Positions 42,221 through 52,087 of a DNA stretch of 64,000 bases are shown here, piece by piece. The DNA is from Selaginella moellendorffii (lineage: Eukaryota; Streptophyta; Lycopodiopsida; Selaginellales; Selaginellaceae). How positions within the stretch are numbered: position 1 is the stretch's first letter; each line of letters begins with the position of its first letter. The notes below the pieces were generated by a model that was not told the DNA's origin, searched no databases, and saw only the letters and a list, made by a program, of their open reading frames with translations. The position numbers and the translations under genes are program-made. The stretch lies in the NCBI RefSeq assembly GCF_000143415.4, contig NW_003314269.1, positions 610,034 through 674,033 on the forward strand, given 5' to 3'.

Positions 42221-43345
42221 ATGAGGAAGCACCAGTTTGCGAGCGCTCCCAGCAGCTACTGCAGCAATTTGGTGGTGATGCTCTTCGCGCTGATCGTGGC
42301 CTTCACGCTCGGATTTCTAGCGTCTCCAATTGTGAGAACTTCTCCTAGCTCGCCTCCTCCTCTCCAATCTTCATCATTCCCTTCCTCGTCGCCCTCTTCG
42401 TCTTCTTCCTCCTCCGCTGCATTGACCGCGTGCTCGTCTTCATCGCCGTCGATCCAAGAGAAGAAGGAAGCGAATCTGGGCGACAACGTGGCGAATATCC
42501 AGCCCCAATCCGACGATGGATTCGTGAGCCACGTCAGATCGCTGCCGGACGACCTCCTCCGCTTCCACTACGACTGCCAAGCGGCGCCGTCGCGGGGCCG
42601 AGACGCCGCCTCCGCTCGAGCGGCCGTCATTGACGAGGTGTTTGACGGCACGTCGCCCTTCACGGCCTTCCCGCCCCCCCACATTGCCCGCCTCCTCAAG
42701 CCCCACAAGATCAAAGGCTGGGGCTCAGATCACCCCGTGTTTGCGCGCCTCGTCCAGGAAATCCGCCCCAAAATCGTGGTGGAGCTCGGATCCTTCCTGG
42801 GCGCGTCGGCGATCCACCTCGCCAAGCTCATCCGCGAGCAGCAGCAAGGCGGCAGTGATTTCGTGATCTTCTGCCTGGATGATTTCCGGGGCTGGCCAGG
42901 GTTTCGCAAGGTCTTCACGGACATCCGGCAGGAGCACGGCAATGTCATGCTCTTCAACCAATTCTTGCAAAATGTGGCCTTCTCCAACGCCAGCGACAAC
43001 ATTGTGCCGGTGCCATTCTCCACCAACACGGGGCTCTACAAGCTGTGCGAGCTGGGCATCTCGGCGGATCTGATTGAGGTGGATGCCGGGCACGATTTCC
43101 ACTCGGCGTGGACGGACATCAATCTCGCGTGGTCGCTCATGCGGCCCGACGGCAAATCCATCATGTTTGGGCACGATTACTTTAATGGAGCTGACTACCA
43201 CGGCGTGCGCAGGGCGGTGGATCTCTTTGGGCGTCTCAAGGGGCTGCGGGTGGAGCCGGATGGGCAGCACTGGATCTACAGGAAGTTTGATGGGAAGAAG
43301 CCCAAGGGGAAGAAGAAGAGGGGAAAGGAGGAATTGCCCCTTTGA
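42221..43345 (+). CDS. Membrane-anchored class I methyltransferase-like protein
   Basis: Single exon, 374 residues. Type II topology: short basic N-terminus, one membrane helix at about residues 17-37 (LVVMLFALIVAFTLGFLASP), then a Ser/Pro-rich stalk. The globular domain has a Rossmann SAM-binding motif near residue 185 (KIVVELGSFLGASAIHLAKL), a following CLDDF acidic strand, and ADLIEVDAGHDFHSAWTDIN with GHDYF further on. This matches the Methyltransf_24 / cephalosporin-hydroxylase-like group found in plants. It ends in a Lys-rich tail. Probable Golgi or ER location. Substrate unknown. Confidence 0.82.
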   Translation: MRKHQFASAPSSYCSNLVVMLFALIVAFTLGFLASPIVRTSPSSPPPLQSSSFPSSSPSSSSSSSAALTACSSSSPSIQEKKEANLGDNVANIQPQSDDGFVSHVRSLPDDLLRFHYDCQAAPSRGRDAASARAAVIDEVFDGTSPFTAFPPPHIARLLKPHKIKGWGSDHPVFARLVQEIRPKIVVELGSFLGASAIHLAKLIREQQQGGSDFVIFCLDDFRGWPGFRKVFTDIRQEHGNVMLFNQFLQNVAFSNASDNIVPVPFSTNTGLYKLCELGISADLIEVDAGHDFHSAWTDINLAWSLMRPDGKSIMFGHDYFNGADYHGVRRAVDLFGRLKGLRVEPDGQHWIYRKFDGKKPKGKKKRGKEELPL

Positions 43346-44457
43346 AAAGTAGCAATATACTTGCTTGTTTTTCAAAGTAAAACTATTAGATTAAAATAAT
43401 TATATCTTATAAACATACTTACACTTTATCATAAATATTTATTTTATCTAACTTTGATTATGTTCCTGGTAAACTCAAAAGCACATCCCTAAGTCTAGGG
43501 TGTTCCTAATTTCTCCCATTCAAGGATATTTTAATTATATATCCTTAAAATATTTCAATTGATTAAAATATTAAAAAACAAATAGGAATTATTTTAAAAT
43601 ATTGAAATTGGAATTAAAATAATATATAATTTTTATTTTTATTAGGTTTTTAGGAGCTTGTTGGGAGATGACAAAACTAATAATGAAATATTAAAACAAT
43701 GGAGAAGAAAATATGAATTTGTGTTAAACACTCTTGCTCTCAAAACTAATTTAAGCCAATCCTTAATTAATCCAAATTAGGTAGTAGTAGCCATGACAAA
43801 TACATAAATAACACCTTAAACTGGTAAAAAATATAGAGAGATAGCAAATACATAAATAATTAATGTGGTGTTAAGTGGATATTGCTATTGGAAATTTACA
43901 ACTAACTCAAAAACATGAGCATGATGAAATAAAAGTTTCAAAATATAATCACTAAAGGAATACTCAACCCAATCTATCAAATAATAAAATATGTTTAATT
44001 ATATGACAATGAAATGTAATTGCATGTTGTCCACATATGTTATAACACTTTCACAATAAGGCATTTTAGTGTCTCCAAAACATTAGAATTAATTAAATAA
44101 TAGTTTTGATGATTTTATATATGTAAGTATATTGAAAACTTTATACATACTTGTGATATGTGTTAATAAACTAAAATGTTATAACATAAAATTCTCTAAC
44201 CCTTTCTTCTTGCTCTAGACTTTGTAAATTTAATTTTATAAATTTGTTTATTAATTTTTCACCTTCTTGAATATTTGATAGTTTCTGATATTAGTACTTT
44301 AAATTAACCTCAAAGTCCTACTCATTAATAATAGTGGTGGAGACTCTAGAAAATCAAAAAAAGTCTAAAAAAAAATAATTTATATAGTGAGTTGTGTTAA
44401 AAGAATAGTGATTTTAGAGAAACATTAAATGAACTGTTTATAAAAATTTGTAAAGGA
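43346..44457. other. AT-rich intergenic stretch
   Basis: Over 1 kb of very AT-rich DNA with no gene. It is the target in which the outer retrotransposon inserted; AAGG at 44458-44461 matches AAGG at 62277-62280. Confidence 0.6.
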
Positions 44458-44461
44458 AAGG

Positions 44462-44636
44462 TGTGAGGGCCAAGTGTACAACTACGATGCCGTATACTAA
44501 TATTAACGTAGTGGGATTTTGGTAGCTGTCGGATTGGTTTCAATCTGGACCACTTGCTCTTATATATAAGCTAGGGTTTTTGGGTTAATTGATATGCACA
44601 TTTCTATTTTCCCTTTCCATATTCCAGACACTCACA
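44462..44636 (+). repeat. 5' LTR of outer element A
   Basis: 175 bp, inverted ends TGTGAG/CTCACA, TATA box TATATATAAG at 44561-44570 followed by CTAGGGTTTT. One T separates it from a primer-binding-site-like TGGTGGAGATGAAGAGC at 44638. Confidence 0.85.
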
Positions 44637-44737
44637 TTGGTGGAGATGAAGAGCACCTTTGATTGTTCCTAAGGAATGCTTGGATTTGGGATTTTGATTT
44701 AGATTTAGCTTTTGCATTGTCTAGATTTAGCTTTTTT

Positions 44738-45436
44738 CATTTCCTTTCTTTTGTTCTTTCTTTTCAGGGTTTTGGTTTAGATCTAGCTTTTTGCGTTGTT
44801 TAGATTTACCATTTCCTTCTAGCTTTTTGTCATTTCTCTTCTTTTGCTCTTTCTTTTTCGTTCATCTTCATAGCAGATCAGCAATCTCCTCCTTTGACTC
44901 TAGAGTAGCAGTTGGTACAATTGCTTGATGCTATGCACTTGCAATTAAACAACCAAACTCAGTTGATGGCGGCGTTCATGGCACATGGTACAACTCCTCT
45001 TACTCTTGGTGCCAATCCTCGCGTTCGGCCAGAGTTCTTTCGTGGGAATCTTGGGGATGATGTGTACCATTGGTTTGATCACTTCACGGTGATTGCCACA
45101 TATCATTCTTGGGATGATACTTGACGTTTACATGAGTTCCCCACATGTCTCCAAGGGATGGCATTGTAGTGGTACAATGGATTGAGCATAGCCACTCGTG
45201 GCGATTGGAGTGTTCTTTCGGATGTCTTCAAATGCGCCTTCGGACATGCCGACGATTGTTATGATGCCTTCAAACAATTGCATCGTCTTCGCCAAGGGCC
45301 ATCTGAGTCAGTGATGCAATTTGGCGTTCGTTTCCGAAGTCTTTTGCTTCGTGCGGAGCCCAATATGTCGGAGCGGATCAAGCTAGGAATGTTGTGGCCA
45401 GCACTTCGTCAAGATCTTGTCGGACTTGTGCATGCA
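44738..45436 (+). pseudogene. Outer element A gag, 5' part
   Basis: Leader and capsid-like gag (LLDAMHLQLNNQTQLMAAF, PEFFRGNLGDDVYHWFDHF, QLHRLRQGPSESVMQFGVRF). The start ATG seen in the second copy is ATA here. Stops at 44906 (TAG) and 45167 (TAG) replace CAG codons, judged from the second copy or the adjacent repeat of the motif. The frame is interrupted at 45437 by the solo LTR and resumes at 46581. Confidence 0.75.
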
Positions 45437-46580
45437 TGTAAGCCACAAATTTTTCCTTTCCCATTTGCCAGCTTACCTCGTATATCCGTTCGACACTGCC
45501 TTGGCTTTTGCTAAGTTCCCTTGCCAAGGTTCTCGCCTATGGTACCAACTCCTACTTGGTCCTACTTGGTTTCAGCTACTCACTGCACAAGCAATGGAGC
45601 GTTAGCCATCCATCCACGGATTCCCAATCTCTCCCAATCCCCCTCCCCGAGTTAGACTGGACTTAAGGTTCGGCTACACTCCCCGCAAGCACAAGCAGCC
45701 AAGCACACCAAGCTTCCAGGTTCCTAACATCCTTTGGTACCACAAGACTTAATCATGGGACCCTCTAAATCCCAAGTCTTGAGTGCAACACTTGCTTCGG
45801 GACGCCGGGGCGAAACACCGTGTCCTAGCGGCCTGGTATGGGTACCTCTACCCCCCCACTTCCATCCCGAAGGAAGGCCCAAGCCCCTAGGAAGGGCGAG
45901 GACCAATGAGCCGCATGGTACTCAAGTGGGGCACCACTCCACATGAGCCGGGAGCACCGCAATCGGTTTCCCTTTCGGGAGTGGGAGCTGCTCTTGAGCA
46001 CTTCCTTGGATGGCCCCTCCGGCACCAGCCAAGTCCATGCTCACTCCCACCTAAGGCCCCTCGGTCCCAGTCTCAACCTCAAGTCGGTTTGGGAGCCCCA
46101 CTGGAGAGTCCCTTCAAAACTGGTTCCTGGACCTCACTCTCCCTACTATACTTTTGGAACCCCCTGCAGCCCCCTCCCCCTGGGAGACGCACGCTTTGGG
46201 CTTTCACCCCTTGACCCGTATTAGTATTTGAACTTAGTCTCTGGCTCAATCTCGGACTTGATTTCGGATCCGACTTTGGATTCGGTCTCGGACTCGATCT
46301 CGGACTCGATCTCGGACCCGACCTCAGACCCGACCTCGGACTCGACCTCGGACTCGGTCTCGGACCCGATTTCGGATCTCGGACTCCGTCTCAAACTCGG
46401 TCTCGAACTCGGTCCTCGAGTCAGCCTCAGACTCGATTCCGGACTCTATCTCGAACTCGGTCTCCGAGTCGGTCTTGGACTCGATCTTCGACTTGGTCCT
46501 ATCTAATGAACTCTTTGTCATTTTGTCATGCTTTTGGGGTTCCTTTAGCCTACGACACCTCGGCGAGTTGGTTCCTTACA
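45437..46580. mobile_element. Solo LTR of family B inserted in gag
   Basis: 1,144 bp, TGTAAGCC ... CCTTACA, flanked by the 5-bp duplication ATGCA (45432-45436, 46581-46585). Gag of the second A copy is continuous at the same point. It includes a TCTCGGACTCGAT-type minisatellite (about 46237-46500). No internal region remains, so it formed by LTR-LTR recombination. Confidence 0.9.
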
Positions 46581-46722
46581 ATGCACTTGCTCCTGCCACT
46601 CTTGATGATGCTCTTCGCTTGACACAACGTTATGAGACGTCGCCTCTTCCACTTCTTGCTACACGTCCTTCAGCTCCATTTCCTATGAGTGATGGTCCTG
46701 TTCCCATGGAGGTTGATGCTGC
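46581..46722 (+). pseudogene. Outer element A gag, middle part
   Basis: Continues the capsid frame (LAPATLDDALRLTQRYETSP, LPLLATRPSAP) to the insertion point of element C after GATGCTGC. Confidence 0.75.
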
Positions 46723-47643
46723 TGTGTCGCGAATGTGACTTCGGGTATCGAAAGATACTTGTCGACTAGTCCTTACGGGCACTCTTTCCTTACTGCCATG
46801 ACGGCAGGAGGTCGGTACCGTTGGTTCCCTTTATTGGCCCCTCTTGTCCAAGTGTTAGTAAACTGGATTTAGCATCTGTACTTGGCCAGATGAGCATAAG
46901 GAAGGAATTCCTAAGTGTCTATTTAGCCAAGCATATTTGGCCTGGCTTGTTAGTTCTCTTTTGCTCTGTCTTGCACTGGTTTGGCAAGAACCCTCGCATA
47001 TTAAGACTAGTCCCTCAATATCGCCGGATGATAGCTTACCGTGTCTGCCAAACACCCTTGCTATCACGCCCTTTGTGTTGGTCTCATTTCGGTCCCAAAT
47101 GTTATTTATGGAAAGTGTCTAGATTAGCTCATTTGGCATATCTACGGAATGTAGAGATCGGCCTAAACACAATGGTGTTCGTCCCATGTCCAAATTCACA
47201 ATTTAAGGACATTCCATATTTAGTAAGTTTCGGACTTGTCCCAGAGACTAACTCCTGGTACTAAGGGAGGCTTGGGGTGAAAGCCCAAAGCATGTGTCCT
47301 TCAGGGGGGGAGGGCTGTGGGGGGTTCCAAATGTATAGTAGGGATAGTGGTTGGAATGCATGTCCAACCACCTGAGACATTAGTTTGGCTTCCGCTGGGC
47401 TGTGTCGCTCCTTGTTCTGCGTCCGGCTTGAGTTTAAGCCCAAGCTCCACGCTGCTCTAGTCGGTGGAGTACCCTCCTTCTCGTGTTAGGCCACCGGTAT
47501 GCCAAAATTGTGCCAGACTCCGTTTGACACCATTTTGCGTGCAGGTGCTGGATACGGGGAGTTGGTGCTCTTGGGATTGTACCGGACCCTCGTTTCGTAG
47601 CGCAACGGGCTTGGAGTTCGGCTCCAAATTCAGGTGCGCTACA
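46723..47643 (+). repeat. 5' LTR of element C
   Basis: About 921 bp, ends GCGCTACA. The copy at 52088-52978 matches closely but lacks about the first 30 bp. Confidence 0.8.
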
Positions 47644-47645
47644 TT

Positions 47646-47656
47646 TGGTATCAGAG
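47646..47656 (+). other. Primer-binding site of element C (initiator Met tRNA type)
   Basis: TGGTATCAGAG, the standard plant retroelement match to the 3' end of initiator tRNA-Met, two bases after the LTR end. Confidence 0.85.
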
Positions 47657-47765
47657 GGATTGTCTCAGCAACTCCTATCCAACTTTTGTCTGATTTTCTG
47701 ACTCAAGTTGCATACGTAGAGACTTTTCTAGTAGATCCGAAGCGACCTGTGTAGGATTAGTTGGA

Positions 47766-48291
47766 TTGCATCATTCGGTAAGAATGTTGTATGCATGTTC
47801 AGTTACTGATAGAGGCATGCATGCAGCTAGCGGGATGGTGAAATGGAACCGTGCTGATGACGTTGAAACCTCTAGATGGGCGAATCGAGAGGAGGAAACT
47901 CCTACTAGAGGTGCTACGGAAGAGGCAGAGGCTGAGTCAGAAGAGGAAGAGCCAGATGCTGCGGCGCTGCAGTGTACGGCTCAAGAAGTCGAGATCGAGA
48001 ATTTGTGAAAGGAGATTCGCAAATTGAAGAAGGAGAACAAGAAGAGGAAGAAAGAGGTTGAGGCAGCTAAACCAGCTAAGCCTAAGCAACCAGACTCCTC
48101 TTCGAGTTCTGAGGACGATGAAGTTCTGCAGCCGCCCCCGGTTGCACGAGTTTCAAAGTTCAAGCCCCCGAAACCACCCAACTTCAGAGGCATGCGGGAC
48201 AATCAGGTTTTGGGGAAAACTATTTCATAGCGGCAGACGTAGATAATTGTACGAAAGTTGCGTGTGCGCAATCCTTTCTCACCGATCATGC
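47766..48291 (+). pseudogene. Element C gag, truncated
   Basis: Acidic start, then a Lys/Glu coiled coil (KEIRKLKKENKKRKKEVE after a TGA at 48006), SSSSEDDEV, and the capsid opening FKPPKPPNFRGMRDNQVL. It continues after a frameshift as ENYFIAADVDNCTKVACAQ and FLTDHA. This is the start of a Ty3/gypsy capsid domain. It stops at the junction with the second A copy. Confidence 0.7.
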
Positions 48292-48339
48292 CAAAACTTG
48301 ATAGTCCCACATGCCTCTGAAGTTGGGTGGTTTCGGGGG
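48164..48339. repeat. Inverted duplication at the C/A junction
   Basis: Arms 48164-48212 and 48291-48339 (about 49 bp, three mismatches by eye) enclose the gag continuation. The right arm is an inverted copy of the gag segment and abuts the A LTR. Confidence 0.75.
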
Positions 48340-48506
48340 CCAAGTGTACGGCTACGATGCCGTATACTAATATTAGCGTAGTGGGATTTTAGTAGCCGTC
48401 GGATTGGTTTCAATCCGGACCACTCGCTCCTGTATATAAGCTAGGGTTTTTGGGCTAATTGATATGCACATTTCTGTATTCTCTTTCCATATTCCATGCA
48501 CTCACA
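48336..48506 (+). repeat. LTR of second A copy, 5' end lost
   Basis: Aligns with the 175-bp A LTR from about the fifth base, and ends CTCACA before TTGGTGGAGG. The usual TGTGA start is replaced by junction sequence. Confidence 0.8.
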
Positions 48507-48737
48507 TTGGTGGAGGTGAGGGGCACCTTTGATTGTCCCTGGGGAGTGCTTGGATTTAGGATTTCGGTTTAGATCTAGCTTTTGCATTGTCTAGATCTAG
48601 CTTTTTCCATTTCCTTTCTTTTGGTCTTTCCTTTCAAGATTTTTGTTTAGATCTAGCTTTTTGCATTGTCTAGATTTACCATTTCTTTCCAGCTTTTTGT
48701 CATTTCTCTTCTTTTGCTCTTTCTTTTTCATTCATCT

Positions 48738-49680
48738 TCATGGCCGATCCGCAATCTCCTCCTTTGACTCTAGAGCAGTAGTTGGTTCAATTGCTTGACG
48801 CTATGCGCTTGCAATTGAACAACCAAACTAAGTTGATGGTGGCATTCACGGCACATGGTACAACTCCTCTTACTCTTGGTGCCAATCCTCGTGTTCGGCC
48901 GGAGTTCTTTCGTGGGAATCTTGGGGATGATGTGTACCATTGGCTCGATCACTTCACGGGATGATGCTTGACGTTTGCATGAGTTCCCCATATGTCTCCA
49001 AGGGACGGCATTGCAGTGGTACAATGGATTGAGCGCAGCCACTTGTGGCGATTGGAGTGTTCTTCCGGACGTCTTCAAACACGCCTTCGGACACGCCAAG
49101 GATTGTGATGATGCCTTCCAACAATTGCATCGTCTTCGCCAAGGGCCATCTGAGTTGGTGATGCAATTTGGCGTTCGTTTCCGAAGTCTTTTGCTTCGTG
49201 CGGAGCCAAATATGTCGGAGCGGATCAAGCTAGGAATGTTGTGGCCAGCACTTCGTCAAGATCTTGTCGGACTTGTACATGCACTTGCTCCTGCCACTCT
49301 TGACGATGCTCTTTGCTTGGCACAACGTTATGAGACGTCGCCTCTTCCACTTCTTGCTACACGTCCTTCAGCTCCACTTCGTATGAGTGATGGTCCTGTT
49401 CCCATGGAGGTTGATGCTGCTCCTACTCGAGTCCAAGGACAAGGGCAAGGACATGGTTGTGGCCGTGATGTTCGTTGCTGGGCGTTGATGAAGTTGGTCA
49501 TATTTATCGGCGTTGTCGGCGCTTTCCGGATTGGCGACCTCCATTTCCTGGGTGGAGACTTTGGCGTCAGCAACGTCCCGTTGGTGCTGCTGCGGTGAAA
49601 GGTTTGGATACCGACATGCATTCCGGAAACGAGGAATCACGCGAGTAATGGAGGGACCTTGCGCGAATAAGTTAGTGACT
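48738..49680 (+). pseudogene. Element A gag (second copy)
   Basis: ATG 48738 begins MADPQSPPLTLEQ and hits TAG at 48777. The frame then continues LVQLLDAMRLQLNNQTKLM, PEFFRGNLGDDVYHWLDHF, a deletion near 48958, then GTALQWYNGLSAATCGDWSV and the LAPATLDDALCLAQRYETSP segment. The nucleocapsid zinc knuckle (CDEVGHIY-type, near 49470-49520) is frame-shifted here. Confidence 0.75.
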
Positions 49681-50256
49681 CCTCCATCTTTCTTTCGAGA
49701 GTATCATCAAGGGGTTCACTTGGCACGGGTTCATCCAGTGTTTACTTTCCAAGCTCGTTTTTATAACAAGAGGTCTCCTATTCTTCTCTCCATGTTGGTT
49801 GATACAGGTTCGAGTTTATTTTCTATTGCTCAACCTGTTTCCACACATTGTCGTCTACACTTGCATTGTGCGGCGGATCCAGTTTTCATTCTTTATGGCA
49901 ACGGCCGTACACATGCATGTGCACGAGATGAGGCGGACCTGGTTGTGCGTGTGGGCGATCTCGAGCTTGAGTTGCAGTCGTTGCGGGTGGTGCCGAGTCA
50001 AGCTTTTGACCTCATTCTTGGTATGGATTGGTTGCAGCGCAATCATGCCAAGTGTGACTTTGAGGCTTCTCCCCCTTGTCTCATACTTCCTTATGTTTCA
50101 TCCATTCCTCTCACTTCCGTACCTCTTCGTCCCTCTACTTGTACCTCTGCTTCCATTACTTTTGTTCCCCCACTATTTCCTCTTGTGTTTCTATCTTGTT
50201 CTGCTCTTCCCTTTTCCGATCCCTCCGATGATCTTTGTGTTGCAGCTGTTGACTAG
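49680..50256 (+). CDS. Element A aspartic protease region
   Basis: Retropepsin-like: MLVDTGSSLFSIAQP with the catalytic DTG, GNGRTHACARDEADLVVRVG, and ILGMDWLQRNHAKCDF, the second conserved strand. The open frame ends at a TAG directly before MKEYSDLF of the RT; the same TAG exists in the outer A copy (53818). Confidence 0.8.
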
Positions 50257-50259
50257 CTC

Positions 50260-51114
50260 ATGAAGGAGTATTCTGATCTCTTTGACTTTGACCTATCGTC
50301 TGGGGCCAAGATTGCCACATGTCATCCCATTCCAACCGGGGATGCTCGTCCAATCAAGGTTCCTGTTCATCATCGGTCACCCAAGGAGATCAAGATTTTA
50401 CGTGCCAATGTCAAGGAGATGTTAGAGAAGGGTGTTATTCGGAAGTCGCGGAGTCCTTGGGCATGTGAACCTCATCTTGTGACGAAGCCTGATGGGAGTA
50501 TTCGTTTCTGCATCGACTATTATCCATTAAATGAAGTGACGATCTCGGATGTGTACCCTCTTCCTCACACTGCTGATCTCTTGGATCGTCTGGGGCGAAG
50601 TTGTTGGTTCACCAAGCTAGATCTTGCTTCTGGGTATTGGCAAGTACCGATGGCCAAAGAAGATATTCCTAAGACTGCTTTTTGTACACCATTTGGTTTG
50701 TACGAGTTCTTGGTGATGCCGTTTGGTTTGAACAATGCTCCAGCAACTTTTCAGCGGATGATGGACGAGGTTCTTTGCAATATGCCGGAGTTGACGGCTA
50801 ACTTCATTAATGATGTCTTGATCCACTCGGAGGGGACGTGGGAGGAGCACATTCGTGATGTTTGTAAAGTGTTGGATCGGCTACGCGACGTTGGTTTAAA
50901 GCTGAAGCGGTCAAAGTGTGTGTTTGGGTCCAAAGACACAACTTATCTTGGGTACTGTATTTCTCGTGAGGGTTTGCAAGTTGATCCTGACAAACTTGTG
51001 GGTGTTCTAAAGTTCCCTACTCCAAACTATGTGAATGATGTGCAGCGCTTTTTGGGTAAGGTGCAGTATCTCGGTCGTTTTGTGGATCATCTTTCCGATC
51101 GCACTACACCATAG
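50260..51114 (+). CDS. Element A reverse transcriptase
   Basis: Ty3/gypsy RT: ACHPIPTGDARPIKVP-type start (here ATCHPIP), [83 protein letters not shown], then FINDVLIHS where YxDD is expected, LKRSKCVF and FLGKVQYLGRFV. The first aspartate of the catalytic pair is Asn, so this copy is predicted inactive. Confidence 0.85.
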   Translation: MKEYSDLFDFDLSSGAKIATCHPIPTGDARPIKVPVHHRSPKEIKILRANVKEMLEKGVIRKSRSPWACEPHLVTKPDGSIRFCIDYYPLNEVTISDVYPLPHTADLLDRLGRSCWFTKLDLASGYWQVPMAKEDIPKTAFCTPFGLYEFLVMPFGLNNAPATFQRMMDEVLCNMPELTANFINDVLIHSEGTWEEHIRDVCKVLDRLRDVGLKLKRSKCVFGSKDTTYLGYCISREGLQVDPDKLVGVLKFPTPNYVNDVQRFLGKVQYLGRFVDHLSDRTTP

Positions 51115-51120
51115 CGAGCG

Positions 51121-52065
51121 TTGCTGAAGTCATCAACGTCATCTTTCATCTGGTCTCCGGATTGTGAGCGGGCGTTCGTGAATCTCAAAGAGCTATTGAC
51201 GACTCCTCCGGTTTTGGCATATCCTGATTACACTCGAAATTTTATTTTGCGCGTGGATGCTTTTGACATTGGTCTTGGAGGTGTGTTGATGCAAGAAAGC
51301 TCGAGTGTGCCTGGTCAGCACCATCCCATTGCATACATAAGCCTTACATTACAACCAGCGGAGATGAACTACTCCACGACGGAGAAGGAATGTTTAGCAG
51401 CAGTCTGGGGTTTCGAGAAACTTCATGCATATCTACATGGTTCTCGGACGTTACTTGAAGGTGACCATGCTGCTGTTATTTCATTATTGATGCGGAAAAA
51501 CCTGGTTGGTTGTACGGCTCGATGGGCTTTAAAGCTTCAGATATATGATTTCGATGTTGTTCATCGCCTAGAGAGTTCTATGGCTGATGCTGATGCCCTT
51601 TTTCGAGCTCCTCTTCCTTCTCCACTCATTTCTCATGTTTCTGACGAACCTGTTGTTCCAGCATCTGTGGATTTTCTAGATGAGGATTCTGTGACGTCAG
51701 CGGTTGTTGTCCTTGACGTTCAGTGTCCATAGGGCGCAGAACAAGATCTACCTTCTCTTGATGAGGTTCGCGAGGCTCAAAAGATTGAGCCATGGATTCG
51801 AAGGCTTCGAGATGGGTTTGAGAATCCTGCATCACTTGCTGATGACTTGCCTTTCCGGCATTTACATTCTCAATATCGCTTTGAAGATGGCCTTCTTTAT
51901 TTTGTGGGGACGGATTCTGATGATCATTTACGGCTGGTGGTGCCTTTGGTATTTATTCCACGGTTTCTCCATGCCTACCATGATTTTCCTGTTCTAGGTG
52001 GGCAAATGGGACACCGTCGTGTCACCGAGAAGTTGCGCAGGTCTTTCTATTGGTCAGAGATGCGA
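51121..52065 (+). pseudogene. Element A RNase H and start of integrase
   Basis: RNase H: SPDCERAFVNLKELLTTPPV, RVDAFDIGLGGVLMQ, NYSTTEKECLAAVWGFEKL, DFDVVHRLESSMADADAL. After a TAG near 51730 the frame gives the integrase zinc-binding start (HRRVTEKLRRSFYWSEMRR). The CxxC half and the catalytic core are missing because the sequence breaks into the C LTR. Confidence 0.75.
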
Positions 52066-52087
52066 CGTCAAACGTCAAACGTCAAAC

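Larger units (their letters stand above)
48336..52087 (+). mobile_element. Second element A copy (truncated), nested in C
   Basis: Starts inside an A LTR lacking its first bases (48336-48506) and runs through leader, gag, protease, RT, RNase H and the zinc-binding start of integrase. It ends abruptly at about 52065-52087, where three copies of CGTCAAA precede the C LTR. The 3' end and 3' LTR are missing. Confidence 0.8.

Noticed and set aside
43346-44457. Coding potential in the AT-rich stretch left of the retrotransposon nest
   Set aside because: Only short frames with dense stops on both strands.
46228-46506. Open frames of alternating Ser-Asp-Ile/Val repeats (also at 54802-55065 and 61156-61359)
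   Set aside because: They are translations of the LTR minisatellite, open on both strands, with no gene context.
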